Notes: a model not told the origin generated them from the sequence alone. Shown: positions 23,204-32,758, counted from the stretch's first letter. The stretch: 58,342 nucleotides of DNA from CAG-1000 sp964345385 (GCA_964345385.1 CAYFQM010000003.1:1-58342); one strand, 5' to 3'. Numbers and translations are program-made.

Positions 23204-23983
23204 TTAATTATTTTTTATTTTTTCATAATACTTACTATAATTAAACCCTTCACTTTCAAATTTTATATAAGTCACCTTTTTATCGTTAACAATCAAAATG
23301 GTTGGTTTTTCAGATATATATATTTCTTTTTTTAATGGAAAATTATTATTAATATTATGAAGTTTTTCAATAGTGTTTTTTTCAATGTCAGTTGTATCTA
23401 TATAATATATATTTTTAAAATTAACAAATAATTTTTCTACCAAATCATATAATATAACACATTCAACATTATTACAATTATCACTTTTCATAATATATAT
23501 TTGTTTTTCTTTTTTATCATAGTTTTCTAATATTTTATTTATAGGAACTTCTATAACTTCTAATAATTGTTTTTTAGAATTTATATATTCAGTAACACTA
23601 TAATTATAATGCTCCTTAAACTCTATATTTAAAGCCTCTTCCGGAGATAAATAAAATCTTTTTTCTTTATTATTAATATTTAATATTATATTTCTTTCTC
23701 TTATTCTTTTTATTTTTTTTTTTTATTTACAATTTGAATTTATTTTTTTTTTTTTGCTATTATAGTTATATCTTGTACAACCGTTAATAATATTATTACT
23801 TTGATATTTAATATAATTATCTATATAAAACACATCAAAAAATCCTGTTTTTATATCATAAGAATACCAATGTTTATTTTTAATTTTAGAATTTAAAGGA
23901 ATATTTAAAAATAGATATATACCTAATATTAATGATATACCTATAAAAAGCGAAATTATTCGTATTATTTTATCATCATTCAT
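23204..23983 (-). pseudogene. Membrane-anchored thioredoxin-like protein, interrupted by an in-frame TAA
   Basis: The first part (23983-23723, 86 residues) has a membrane helix near residues 7-26, then WYSYDIKTGFFDVFYIDN and a Cys-containing end. It stops at TAA (23723-23725) inside an A-rich tract. The same frame continues open for 172 codons with no ATG until 23491 and no ribosome binding site. Its product has IYIMKSDNCNNVECVIL (C-x4-C where thioredoxins have C-x2-C) and PTILIVNDKKV with a cis-Pro-like position. Both halves read as one exported thioredoxin-fold protein broken by a nonsense change. A sequencing error in the poly-A tract is the alternative. Confidence 0.6.
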
Positions 23984-23997
23984 ATCTATATACTAAC

Positions 23998-24033
23998 AAA
24001 AAAGAAGAAACTATTCAATTCCTTCTTTTTGTT
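23998..24033 (-). terminator. Terminator after rpmE
   Basis: AAAAAGAAGGAA / TTTCTTCTTTTTT arms on the minus strand with a T-rich tail. Confidence 0.75.
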
Positions 24034-24069
24034 TTGATTTTTCTTATCTATTAAAAACAAATATAACTA

Positions 24070-24270
24070 TTACTCTGTGATACCATATTTATCTCTGAAT
24101 TTTTGTACATTCCCTGTCTTTGTAGTTTTAAATTTTCCCGTATAAAAAGAATGACATTTAGGACAACTCTCCACATGAAACTCTTCTTTATTAGACATTA
24201 TTTCAAATTCATTTCCACATGCACATTTAACATGACATTTTTTTTGAGTTGGATGTACTCCTTTTTTCAT
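24070..24270 (-). CDS. rpmE: 50S ribosomal protein L31 (zinc-binding type)
   Basis: 66 residues from the ATG at 24268-24270 with AGGAGG upstream. MKKGVHPTQKKCHVKCACGNEF and ESCPKCHSFYTGK carry the cysteines of the zinc-binding L31 form (RpmE rather than YtjA). L31 bridges the central protuberance of the 50S to the 30S. It lies beside murA as in Bacillus, but without rho between them. Confidence 0.95.
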   Translation of the reverse strand: MKKGVHPTQKKCHVKCACGNEFEIMSNKEEFHVESCPKCHSFYTGKFKTTKTGNVQKFRDKYGITE

Positions 24271-24369
24271 TTTTTCCTCCTTTGCTGTAACTAACAATTT
24301 AAATTATAGTAAATTACTTCAAATGGTATTATATATTTTTTAAAAGATAAATGCAAGCTTTTTTTAAAT

Positions 24370-25623
24370 TTATTCTATTATTTCTATTTTTGCACCTAAT
24401 TTTTTTAATTTTTCTTTTAATTTTCCATATCCCCTTAAAATATGTTCACAATTATTAATTGTTGTTTTTCCCTTAGCAATTAATCCCGCAATCATTAAAG
24501 ATGCTCCTCCTCTTAAATCATTTACTTCTACTTCTTTACCAATCAATTCGGAAGGGCCAATTATTTCTAACTTTTGATTAGTAATTATTCTTGTGGTTGC
24601 ACCCATTTCATTAAGATATGTAGTGTTTTTAAATCTATTTTCATAAATAGTTTCTTCTATTAAACTTCTACCTATACTTTGAGTTAACAATGTTGTTATA
24701 GGTTGTTGTAAATCAGTTGGAAAACCAGGATATGCTTGTGTTTTTATTTTAACGTTTTTTAAATTTTCGCACTTACTAATTGTTATAGTATCTTTATTGC
24801 ACTTATATTCAACCCCTATTTCTTTTAGTTTGCTTAATAAGGACTCTACATGATTTTTAATGATTCCCACAATTTTCATATTATCCCCTAGTAATGCCCC
24901 TATTATTAAATAAGTTCCAGCCTCAATTCTATCTGGAAATACATCAATCGCACCATTAGACAACGCTATATTTCCCTCTATTTCTATTTTTGACGTACCC
25001 GCTCCTCTTATTTTAGCCCCCATACTTATCAAAAATGAAGCCACATTAACTATTTCTGGTTCTCTAGCAGCATTTTCTATTATTGTTAGTCCTTCTGCTC
25101 CTGTTGCTGCCATCATAATATTTATAGTTGCTCCCACACTAGGAAAATCAAAATATATTTTAGCACCTTTTAACTTTTTCGTTGTAATAATATATCTGTT
25201 TTTTACTTGTTCAACTTTTGCACCTAATGCTTCAAATCCTTTTATATGTATATCAATAGGTCTTGCTCCTATATTACATCCTCCAGGAAAAGATATTTCC
25301 ACTTTCTTTTTCTTAGCTAATAGCGCTCCCATAAAATAATATGATGCTCTCATTTGCATACTTAATTCTTCTGGAATAGGTGCGTTTTTTACATTAGATG
25401 AATCTATATATAAAGTATCATCCTTATGCTCTATTTTACAATTTAATAATTCCATAATTTGAATTAAATATTCTATGTCTGATAATTCAGGAACATTATA
25501 TATTACACATTTCCCTGTTGATAATAATGAAGCTGGTATTAAAGCAACAGCACTATTTTTAGCGCCACTTATCTTTACAGTCCCACTAAGTGTTCTTCCA
25601 CCTTCAATAATCATTTTTGTCAT
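24370..25623 (-). CDS. murA: UDP-N-acetylglucosamine 1-carboxyvinyltransferase
   Basis: 417 residues. The enzyme transfers enolpyruvate from PEP to UDP-GlcNAc, the first committed step of peptidoglycan synthesis. ISGAKNSAVALIPASLL, the catalytic loop GGCNIGARPIDIHI with the fosfomycin-target Cys, and FPTDLQQPITTLLTQ are visible. Gram-positives often have two copies (MurA1/MurA2); its position next to rpmE matches murA2 (murZ) of Bacillus. AGGAGG precedes the ATG. A Cys rather than Asp in the loop predicts fosfomycin sensitivity of this enzyme. Confidence 0.97.
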   Translation of the reverse strand: MTKMIIEGGRTLSGTVKISGAKNSAVALIPASLLSTGKCVIYNVPELSDIEYLIQIMELLNCKIEHKDDTLYIDSSNVKNAPIPEELSMQMRASYYFMGALLAKKKKVEISFPGGCNIGARPIDIHIKGFEALGAKVEQVKNRYIITTKKLKGAKIYFDFPSVGATINIMMAATGAEGLTIIENAAREPEIVNVASFLISMGAKIRGAGTSKIEIEGNIALSNGAIDVFPDRIEAGTYLIIGALLGDNMKIVGIIKNHVESLLSKLKEIGVEYKCNKDTITISKCENLKNVKIKTQAYPGFPTDLQQPITTLLTQSIGRSLIEETIYENRFKNTTYLNEMGATTRIITNQKLEIIGPSELIGKEVEVNDLRGGASLMIAGLIAKGKTTINNCEHILRGYGKLKEKLKKLGAKIEIIE

Positions 25624-25641
25624 AAAGTTCCTCCTACTAAT

Positions 25642-25670
25642 AATATACTATTTTTTTAATTATTAATCAA
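25642..25670 (-). promoter_or_regulatory. Promoter of murA
   Basis: TTGATT (25665-25670), 17 bases, TATATT (25642-25647) on the minus strand. Confidence 0.65.
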
Positions 25671-25682
25671 TGAATGAACCAT

Positions 25683-26429
25683 TTATTTTTTGTTTTCAAT
25701 AAAAACAAATCTTTCTTTACCACTATAATCTTTTTCAATTGATATATTACAATTATAGATATTATCTTTTATTATTTTTATAATTTGTTGATGTTGATTT
25801 TCTCCTATTTCTAAACAAACCAAATATTTTTCTTTTAAATATTTACTAATATTTTTAATTATTTTTTCATAAAAATATAGTCCGTCATTTGAGGCATAAA
25901 GAGCAAGGGAAGGTTCATATTTTTTAACTGATTCTTGTACTATATCTTTTTCTTTATCTATATATGGAGGATTTGAAATTATTACATCAAATTTTTGTTT
26001 AATGTTTGAAAATAAATCACTTTCTATATAATTTATTTTTACATTATTAATTTTTTTATTTTTTTTTGCTATTAACAAAGCTTTTTTTGATATATCTGAA
26101 GCATACATATTACAATTCATATTTTTTTTAAGTGCTACTGCAATACATCCGCTTCCTGTGCATAAGTCTAATATATCAATTTTTTTATTATATTTTTCTG
26201 TTATTTTTTTTATTGTTTTCTCTACCAACTGTTCTGTTTCAAATCGTGGTATTAAAACATTTCTATTTACATATATTTTATAACCATAAAAATCTACATT
26301 TCCAATCAAATATTGTATAGGATATTTTTCAAGTAATAATTCATAATCTTTTTCTATATTTTTTGATACATCTATTAATTTTTTTGCTTCTGCTTTTGAA
26401 TAATTCAACTGTATAATTTTATCTAGCAT
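25683..26429 (-). CDS. prmC: Peptide chain release factor N5-glutamine methyltransferase
   Basis: 248 residues from the ATG that overlaps the prfA stop (AATGCTAGATAA). A longer frame would intrude further into prfA. It methylates the Gln of the GGQ motif in release factors. Visible are the N-terminal helical domain with IQYLIGNVDFYG, PRFETEQLVE (family PRPETE), the SAM-binding LDLCTGSGCIAVAL, and the catalytic NPPY in VIISNPPYID. Coupling to prfA is conserved across bacteria. Confidence 0.95.
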   Translation of the reverse strand: MLDKIIQLNYSKAEAKKLIDVSKNIEKDYELLLEKYPIQYLIGNVDFYGYKIYVNRNVLIPRFETEQLVEKTIKKITEKYNKKIDILDLCTGSGCIAVALKKNMNCNMYASDISKKALLIAKKNKKINNVKINYIESDLFSNIKQKFDVIISNPPYIDKEKDIVQESVKKYEPSLALYASNDGLYFYEKIIKNISKYLKEKYLVCLEIGENQHQQIIKIIKDNIYNCNISIEKDYSGKERFVFIENKK

Positions 26430-27483
26430 TTTCTTCTTCCATTTTAATACGCTCATCTTCTAAAATTAATGAATTTATTAAATCGTCTAAATCGCCGTCC
26501 ATAATTCTATCTAAATTTTTAACTGTATAATTTATTCTATGATCTGTTAATCTATTTTGAGGGTAATTATATGTTCTTATTTTTTCAGCTCTATCTCCTG
26601 TACCTATTTTTTTTCTTCTTTCTTTTCCTATTTTTTCTTCTTGCTCCATTTGTTTTAAGTCATATAATCTTGATACTAAAATTTGCATAGCTGTTTCTTT
26701 GTTTTTAATTTGACTTCTTCCTGATTGACAATATACTACTATTCCTGTAGGAATATGAGTTAATCTAACAGCTGAATCTGTTGTATTAACATGTTGACCT
26801 CCCGCTCCACTACTTCTAGTTATATCTACTCTAATTTCTTTTTCTTTAATTTCAAAATCAATAGGTTGTATTTCCGGCATCACTAAAACTGTTGCTGTAC
26901 TTGTATGTACTCTTCCTTGTGCTTCAGTTTCAGGAACTCTTTGTACTCTATGAACCCCGCTTTCATACTTTAATTTAGAATATACGTTTTCTCCGCCTAA
27001 CATAAATTCAATTCTTGAATATCCTCCACTTTCTCCATGTATTTCATAAGTTATTTCACTTTTCCATCCTTGTTTTTCTGCATATTTACTATACATTCTA
27101 AATAAATCTCCTGCAAAAATATTTCCTTCATCACCACCTGCTGCTCCTCTTATTTCTATGATTACATTTTTATTATCATGTGGATCTTTTGGCAACAATA
27201 AAACTCTTAACTTTTCTTCAGTTTCTTCCTTTTCTTTATTTAATACTTCCATTTCTTCAATAGCAAAATCTTTTGTATCAATATTTTGTATTAATTCTTT
27301 TGCTATTTCAATATCATTTTCTATCCTTAATAAATTTTTATATTCTATTACAATATCTTCTAACGATTGTTTTTCTATAGATATTTCTTTCATTATATTA
27401 TAATTGCCGTATACTTCTGGATCTAACAACTTTTTTGATAAATTATTATATTTTTCTACAATAAATTCTAATTTTTCTTTCAT
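26419..27483 (-). CDS. prfA: Peptide chain release factor 1
   Basis: 354 residues. RF1 ends translation at UAA and UAG. The stop-codon recognition tripeptide is PET in HRVQRVPETEAQG (family P-x-T), and the peptidyl-hydrolase GGQ is in RSSGAGGQHVNTTDSAVR. An in-frame TTG lies two codons upstream; I prefer the ATG at 27481-27483, but neither has a clear Shine-Dalgarno. A three-codon ORF (ATG ATT TAT TAA) behind AAAGGA about 20 bases upstream might feed ribosomes in. It overlaps prmC. Confidence 0.96.
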   Translation of the reverse strand: MKEKLEFIVEKYNNLSKKLLDPEVYGNYNIMKEISIEKQSLEDIVIEYKNLLRIENDIEIAKELIQNIDTKDFAIEEMEVLNKEKEETEEKLRVLLLPKDPHDNKNVIIEIRGAAGGDEGNIFAGDLFRMYSKYAEKQGWKSEITYEIHGESGGYSRIEFMLGGENVYSKLKYESGVHRVQRVPETEAQGRVHTSTATVLVMPEIQPIDFEIKEKEIRVDITRSSGAGGQHVNTTDSAVRLTHIPTGIVVYCQSGRSQIKNKETAMQILVSRLYDLKQMEQEEKIGKERRKKIGTGDRAEKIRTYNYPQNRLTDHRINYTVKNLDRIMDGDLDDLINSLILEDERIKMEEENAR

Positions 27484-27552
27484 ATTCAACCATAAAACAA
27501 TTAATAAATCATTAATTATTCCTTTCTTATTTAATTAAATTAGAAATAGTAG

Positions 27553-27996
27553 CTATAATCCATCTTCTTCTTCATAAGTTTCATCTACTATCACAAGGTC
27601 TTTTAAATCATCTTCACCTTTATCATCTTCAGCATCATCTACTTCATCATAATAAGTATTATCTTTTTCTTCTTGTAATTCTTCAATGTGAACCTCTATA
27701 TCTTCTTCATCATAATCTTCATCTAATTCTTTTATTGTTATTTCTAATGTATGGTTTTCTCTTAAATCCCAAAAACCATTACTTAATTGGATAAATCTTT
27801 TTTCGGTAGATAGCAAAGAAAAAAAATCACCAATTTTTTCTTCATATATTTTTTCATCTAAATTTTGCAAATCACATATAATTTTAAAAATTTCAGAAAT
27901 TTTCATTTTCTTGCCTTTTTCTTTCAAAATATGGTAAGCTAAATCATCATATGCCATGTTTTCTATTTCTTCTTTTGATATATTTTTTAAATTCAT
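27553..27996 (-). CDS. rpoE: RNA polymerase delta subunit
   Basis: 147 residues in two halves: a folded N-terminal HARE/winged-helix domain (MNLKNISKEEIENMAYDDLAYHILKEKGKKM to about 85) and a strongly acidic unstructured tail (DDAEDDKGEDD and similar). Delta is specific to Bacillota. It lowers non-specific DNA binding and speeds polymerase recycling. AGGAGAAAAC precedes the ATG. It is read from its own promoter, upstream of prfA. Confidence 0.93.
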   Translation of the reverse strand: MNLKNISKEEIENMAYDDLAYHILKEKGKKMKISEIFKIICDLQNLDEKIYEEKIGDFFSLLSTEKRFIQLSNGFWDLRENHTLEITIKELDEDYDEEDIEVHIEELQEEKDNTYYDEVDDAEDDKGEDDLKDLVIVDETYEEEDGL

Positions 27997-28033
27997 GTTT
28001 TCTCCTTTTATAGCCTTTTCTTCTTACATTAAA

Positions 28034-28061
28034 ATTATACATATATTTTTTAGAAAATCAA
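28034..28061 (-). promoter_or_regulatory. Promoter of rpoE
   Basis: TTGATT (28056-28061), 16 bases, TATAAT (28034-28039) on the minus strand. Confidence 0.65.
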
Positions 28062-28071
28062 TACCTTTTAA

Positions 28072-28104
28072 AAATAAAAGTAGTTTTAAAAATTTACTAC
28101 TTCT
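28072..28104 (-). terminator. Terminator of the ParB-like gene
   Basis: AGTAGT / ACTACT arms with an A/T-rich inner loop, then TTTATTTTT on the minus strand. It overlaps the stop codon. Confidence 0.55.
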
Positions 28105-28793
28105 ATATCATCGGTTTTTTTTGAAATTAAATTTACCACTTCTAGTTCTTTTTCTTTTTTTGGAATCAAATTTACTACTTCTAGTTCTTTTTCTTTTTCC
28201 TCAAAAAGTTCTGGAATTATACTTGAATATCCTTCTCTTACAGTTCCATCTAGTATTTCATATTTAAAGTCCTCTTCATTTAAAAAATGTTCTATAGTAT
28301 CTGTATAATCAGTTATAAAAGGAGTTATAGGTAAATCTCCATATTGTATACTCATTTCTTCTAAATTTTCGTAAGGAAGTTTTATATTTCCTTTTTTTGT
28401 TTCATCATGGACAAAAACTCCAGAATCTATAGGAACTTCAACGGTTGAAGATGTTTTCAAATCTTCTGTTTCATAATTTTTTTCTACATTTATTTCTTCT
28501 TCTATATTTTCTTTTTCTAATTTTTCTTTATATTCTTTTATATATTTTTCATCTACAATTAAAACTGGAATGGCTCTTAATCCTGCTAATATTGAAGCGG
28601 TATATCTCTTATTTCCATCTACTATATCATATTTATCGTTGTTTTTTGTCACCAAAATAGGGTTTGTTATTCCTTTTTCAATAATACTAGTTGTCATCTC
28701 ATTTAATTCATTACCTATAAAATCCGGATTTTCATCTGGCTTATTTATTTCGTTTATAGCAATATATTGTATATCTTTAAAGTTATCGTTCAT
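28086..28793 (-). CDS. ParB N-domain protein without a DNA-binding domain
   Basis: 235 residues. Residues about 8-85 look like the ParB/Srx CTPase fold: IQYIAINEINKPDENPDF, ITNPILVTKNNDKYDIVDGNKRYTASILAGLRAIPVLIVD. The canonical GERRxRA is GNKRYTA. No helix-turn-helix follows; instead there is an acidic linker and a C-terminal run of 13-residue repeats (KEKELEVVNLI-P/S-K). It sits beside mnmG, where Bacilli carry rsmG-noc-parA-parB, so it may be a degenerate Noc/ParB or a regulator of one. parS sites exist in this window (43106, 43183), so a full ParB should be encoded elsewhere. Confidence 0.7.
   Translation of the reverse strand: MNDNFKDIQYIAINEINKPDENPDFIGNELNEMTTSIIEKGITNPILVTKNNDKYDIVDGNKRYTASILAGLRAIPVLIVDEKYIKEYKEKLEKENIEEEINVEKNYETEDLKTSSTVEVPIDSGVFVHDETKKGNIKLPYENLEEMSIQYGDLPITPFITDYTDTIEHFLNEEDFKYEILDGTVREGYSSIIPELFEEKEKELEVVNLIPKKEKELEVVNLISKKTDDIEVVNF
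28119..28196 (-). repeat. 39-bp in-frame tandem repeat at the end of the ParB-like gene
   Basis: Two copies encode KEKELEVVNLIPK and KEKELEVVNLISK, and a third degenerate unit ends in DDIEVVNF at the C-terminus. Confidence 0.8.
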
Positions 28794-28861
28794 ATTATTC
28801 TTTTCCCTATTCTATTAATAATTTTAAAATAAAACTAATTAATAATCAAGTGTTTACTTTT

Positions 28862-30727
28862 TTAAATTTTATCGTTTTTATATTCTTTTTTTAAATATAC
28901 TAGTAACATAGTTATATCAGAAGGATTAACTCCACTTATTCTAGATGCTTGTCCTATAGTATTAGGATTTACTTGAATTAGTTTTTGTTTTGCTTCTGTA
29001 GCTATATTAGAAACTTTATTATAATCAATATCATTTGGAATTTGTTTTTCTTCTAATTTCAGCATTTTTTCTACTTCTTTTTGTGTTTTTTTAATATATC
29101 CTTCATACTTTATATCTATTTCTAATGCACTTAAAATATCATCATCTATTCTTATTTTTAAATGCTTTAATAAATCTTTTAAGTTTACTTCTGGCCTTTT
29201 TATTAATTCAATTAATTTTATTTTTCTATTAAAAGAAGAATTAATTTTTTTCATATATTCTTTATTTCTTTTATTTACCAAAAAATATTCTTCTTTGAAA
29301 TAATCCTTCGATATTTGCAATTCTACTTTTTTATGTCTATAATATTTATATTTATCATCATCTAATAAACCTACTTTTTTTCCATATTCAGATAATCTAA
29401 ACATTGCATTATCATGTCTTAATAATAATCTAAATTCCGCTCTTGAAGTTAATAACCTATATGGTTCTGTTATCCCTTTATTTATTAAATCATCAATTAA
29501 AACTCCAATATACGCTTCATTTCTTTTTAAAATAAATGGTTCTTTTTTGTTAAGTTTTAATACAGCATTTATGCCCGCAATTAACCCTTGAGCTGCTGCT
29601 TCCTCATATCCACTTGTTCCATTAATTTGTCCTGCTGTAAATAAATTTTCTATAATTTTACTTTCTAAAGTTAGTTTTAAATCAACTGGATTAAAAGCAT
29701 CATATTCAATTGCATATCCATATTTAGTTATTATTGCTTTTTCTAGTCCTTTTATAGTGTGAATCATATCTTCTTGTATTTCATGTGGCATAGTTGTGGA
29801 AAAGCCGCTTACATAATATTCTATGTCTTCTTCCCTTTCGGGTTCTAGAAAAATTTGGTGTTTATCTTTGTCTTTAAATTTGACTATTTTATCTTCAAGA
29901 GAAGGACAATATCTTGGTCCTATTCCATCAATCATTCCACTATATAAAGAACATTTATCTAAATTATCTAATATTATTTTATGTGTTTTTTCATTTGTGT
30001 ATGTCAAATAACAAGATTTTTGTTTTTTTATTTCATATGTTGGCTTGTAAAAATTACTAAAAGATAATAATATATCATCTCCTTTTTCTTCTTTCATCAC
30101 ATCAAAATTTATAGAAGTTTTCAATACTCTTGGAGGAGTACCTGTTTTTAGTCTTATAGAGCGAAGTCCATGTTTTTTTAAAGATTCACTTAATTTAGAA
30201 CTTGTTTTTTCTCCGTGTGGTCCTGATTTAATTTTATTGTGCCCACACAATATATCTGAATTTAAATATGTTCCTGTAGCTATAATTAATATTCTACACT
30301 TTAATATTTCTTTTTCGTGAGTTATTACCCCTTTTATTGTGTTTTTTTCTACTATTATTTCATCTACAAAAGCCTCTTTTAATTCTAAATTTTTAGTGTT
30401 TTTTAATGTTTGTATCATTTCTTCAGGATATTTGTCTTTACATCCTTGCGCTCTTAAAGATCTAACACCTGGACCTTTTTTTATATTTAACATTTTTATT
30501 TGTAAATGAGTTTTATCTATGTTATAACCCATTTCTCCACCTAAAGCGTCTATTTCTCTAACTACTATTCCTTTTGCAGAACCACCTATAGATGGATTAC
30601 ATGGCATGTCAGCTATATTTTTTATATTTCCGGTTATTAACAAAGTTTTTTTATTCATACGTGCTGTTGCTAATGCCGCTTCACATCCTGCATGCCCTGC
30701 TCCTACTACAATAACGTCATATTTCAT
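28862..30727 (-). CDS. mnmG: tRNA uridine-5-carboxymethylaminomethyl modification enzyme MnmG
   Basis: 621 residues from the ATG five bases after the mnmE stop, with GTAGGAAAC upstream. Visible are the FAD dinucleotide fold VIVVGAGHAGCEAALATARM, MPCNPSIGGSAKG, and late YEEAAAQGLIAGINA and RLLTSRAEFRLLLRHDNA. With MnmE it forms the complex that modifies the wobble uridine of several tRNAs using FAD, methylene-THF and GTP. mnmE-mnmG is the standard origin-proximal order, but rsmG does not follow here. Confidence 0.97.
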   Translation of the reverse strand: MKYDVIVVGAGHAGCEAALATARMNKKTLLITGNIKNIADMPCNPSIGGSAKGIVVREIDALGGEMGYNIDKTHLQIKMLNIKKGPGVRSLRAQGCKDKYPEEMIQTLKNTKNLELKEAFVDEIIVEKNTIKGVITHEKEILKCRILIIATGTYLNSDILCGHNKIKSGPHGEKTSSKLSESLKKHGLRSIRLKTGTPPRVLKTSINFDVMKEEKGDDILLSFSNFYKPTYEIKKQKSCYLTYTNEKTHKIILDNLDKCSLYSGMIDGIGPRYCPSLEDKIVKFKDKDKHQIFLEPEREEDIEYYVSGFSTTMPHEIQEDMIHTIKGLEKAIITKYGYAIEYDAFNPVDLKLTLESKIIENLFTAGQINGTSGYEEAAAQGLIAGINAVLKLNKKEPFILKRNEAYIGVLIDDLINKGITEPYRLLTSRAEFRLLLRHDNAMFRLSEYGKKVGLLDDDKYKYYRHKKVELQISKDYFKEEYFLVNKRNKEYMKKINSSFNRKIKLIELIKRPEVNLKDLLKHLKIRIDDDILSALEIDIKYEGYIKKTQKEVEKMLKLEEKQIPNDIDYNKVSNIATEAKQKLIQVNPNTIGQASRISGVNPSDITMLLVYLKKEYKNDKI

Positions 30728-30732
30728 GTTTC

Positions 30733-32076
30733 CTACTTTCCTAAGCAAAACTTACTAAATATTTCATCTAGTATTTCTTCATTATATGTTTCTCCTAATA
30801 ATTCATTTAATATATTCCACATTTCTTTTACATCTATTTCTATTATATCTATTGGCATATTACTATTGATTGCTTTTTCAATGTTTTGGCCTGTTTTTTT
30901 ACATTTTTTTAATAATGCTATTTGTCTTGCATTAGATAAATATATTTCATCATAATCTATTTCATTAAGTTTTAAAATGTTTACAATCATATTTTTTAAT
31001 TCTTCTATATTTTTTTTATTTAAAGCTGACACAAAAATAGAATCAAATTCTTCTAGTTCTTTTTTTATTTTATTGTTAATGTCAGATTTATTATAAACCA
31101 CTAACACATTTTTGTTTTTTATTTTTTTTAATATTTCAAAATCTTCTTTATTAAACTCTGTTTCATCTAATACAAATAATATTAAATTTGCTTCTTCTAT
31201 AGCATTTATACTCTTTTCTACTCCTATTTTTTCTACTTTGTCTTTTGTCTCTCTAATACCCGCTGTATCTAACAATTTAACCTTAATTCCTTGAATTAAT
31301 AAAGTTCCTTCTACAATATCTCTAGTAGTTCCCTTTATTTCTGTTACAATTGCTTTTTCTTCATTTAATAATGCATTTAATAAACTGCTTTTACCAACAT
31401 TGGGTTTTCCAATTATAGCTATTTTTATTCCATTTTTTATAATTAAACCTTTTTCGCTAGTATTTATCAATTTTTCTATTTCTTTTTGTATTTTTTTTAT
31501 TATTTTATGTATTTTTTCTTTTGTTATTATCTCTGCATCTTCATATTCAGGATAATCTATGTTTACTTCTATATTTCCTATTAAAAAAGTTAGTTCGTTT
31601 TTTATTTTTTTTATAATTTTAGTTATTTTATTATTTAATCCATTAATTGCTTGTTTTCTTTCTATTTCAGTAGATGCATTAATTAAATCATTTACAGCTT
31701 CTGCTTCTGTTAAATTTATTCTTCCATTTAAAAACGCTCTTTTTGTAAATTCTCCTTTTTTAGCTATTCTACAATTATTTAATATTAATAATTCCATTAT
31801 TTTATTTACACATGCTTCTCCTCCATGTGAATTTATTTCAACTATATTTTCTTTAGTATACGTTTTTGGAGCACGAAAAATAGATACTAATACTTCATCA
31901 ATTATTTCTTTTTTATCAACTATATGTCCATAAGTAATAGTATGTGTTTCTTTGTCTAATATATCTTTATCAAAAATATTGTTAACTATATCTATTGCTT
32001 CTTTTCCACTAATTCTTATAACATTAATAGAACTATTTCCAACACAAGTAGATATTGCACATATTGTATCTTCCAT
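30733..32076 (-). CDS. mnmE: tRNA modification GTPase MnmE
   Basis: 447 residues: N-terminal tetrahydrofolate-binding domain (MEDTICAISTCVG to about 115), a helical domain with an inserted G domain (GKPNVGKSSLL, DTAGIRETKD, NKSD), and the C-terminal FCLGK motif with the catalytic Cys. It is the partner of MnmG. GGAGTATA precedes the ATG and a good promoter lies just upstream. Confidence 0.97.
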   Translation of the reverse strand: MEDTICAISTCVGNSSINVIRISGKEAIDIVNNIFDKDILDKETHTITYGHIVDKKEIIDEVLVSIFRAPKTYTKENIVEINSHGGEACVNKIMELLILNNCRIAKKGEFTKRAFLNGRINLTEAEAVNDLINASTEIERKQAINGLNNKITKIIKKIKNELTFLIGNIEVNIDYPEYEDAEIITKEKIHKIIKKIQKEIEKLINTSEKGLIIKNGIKIAIIGKPNVGKSSLLNALLNEEKAIVTEIKGTTRDIVEGTLLIQGIKVKLLDTAGIRETKDKVEKIGVEKSINAIEEANLILFVLDETEFNKEDFEILKKIKNKNVLVVYNKSDINNKIKKELEEFDSIFVSALNKKNIEELKNMIVNILKLNEIDYDEIYLSNARQIALLKKCKKTGQNIEKAINSNMPIDIIEIDVKEMWNILNELLGETYNEEILDEIFSKFCLGK

Positions 32077-32099
32077 TATACTCCTTTTCTTTCTACAAG

Positions 32100-32128
32100 A
32101 TTATAGCATATTCACTTAAAATAGTAAA
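32100..32128 (-). promoter_or_regulatory. Promoter of mnmE-mnmG
   Basis: TTTACT (32123-32128), 17 bases ending in TGC, TATAAT (32100-32105) on the minus strand. It lies directly behind the jag terminator. Confidence 0.75.
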
Positions 32129-32153
32129 TAAAAAGAAGACTAATCTTCTTTGT
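32128..32153 (-). terminator. Terminator after jag
   Basis: AAAGAAGA / TCTTCTTT with the jag stop codon in the loop and a T-rich tail on the minus strand. Confidence 0.8.
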
Positions 32154-32757
32154 TTTCTGTATATTTAATAATTACATATCTATTTGGTTCTTCTCCTTCA
32201 CTAACTGATTTAACATATTTAAAATTTTGTAAAGCAGAATGAACTATTTTTCTTTCATAACTATTCATTGGATCTAACTTTATTTCTCCTTTAGATAATG
32301 TTACTTCTCTTGCTAATTTTTTTATTTTTTTCTCTAAAAAATAATTTTGTTTTTGTTTATAACCTTGAATGTCTATTTGTATATTAATATAAAAATCTGA
32401 AGCAGTATATATAGCTTGCCTAATATATGTTTGTATAGAATCTAATATATGCCCTCTTTTTCCAATTAATCCAACACTATCTTTTGTGATTATTTCATAT
32501 TTTATTACTTTATCTCTTATTTTAACTTCTATATTTGTTCTTTTACCCATATAATTAAATAATTCTAATAATAAATTTTTTCCATATTCAGCCATATCTT
32601 TTAATTTAACAACCTCTAAACTATGTTTTTTTCCAAATAATCCGTTTTTTTCTTCATATGATTTTGTTAAAATTTCATCTTCTGTTACATTTAATTCTTC
32701 TAAAACTTTTTCTATAGATATCTCCTTGTTTTTAGATTGAAATGAATATTTTTGCAT
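32140..32757 (-). CDS. jag: RNA-binding protein Jag (KhpB/EloR)
   Basis: 205 residues: an N-terminal Jag_N domain (SIEKVLEELNVTEDEIL, GLFGKKH), a KH domain (GLIGKRGHILDSIQ), and an R3H domain (MNSYERKIVHSALQNFKYV ... EGEEPNRYVIIKY). It binds RNA with KhpA and influences cell elongation and division. It starts one base after yidC ends, the conserved rnpA-yidC-jag order. Confidence 0.95.
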   Translation of the reverse strand: MQKYSFQSKNKEISIEKVLEELNVTEDEILTKSYEEKNGLFGKKHSLEVVKLKDMAEYGKNLLLELFNYMGKRTNIEVKIRDKVIKYEIITKDSVGLIGKRGHILDSIQTYIRQAIYTASDFYINIQIDIQGYKQKQNYFLEKKIKKLAREVTLSKGEIKLDPMNSYERKIVHSALQNFKYVKSVSEGEEPNRYVIIKYTENKED

Positions 32758-32758
32758 A

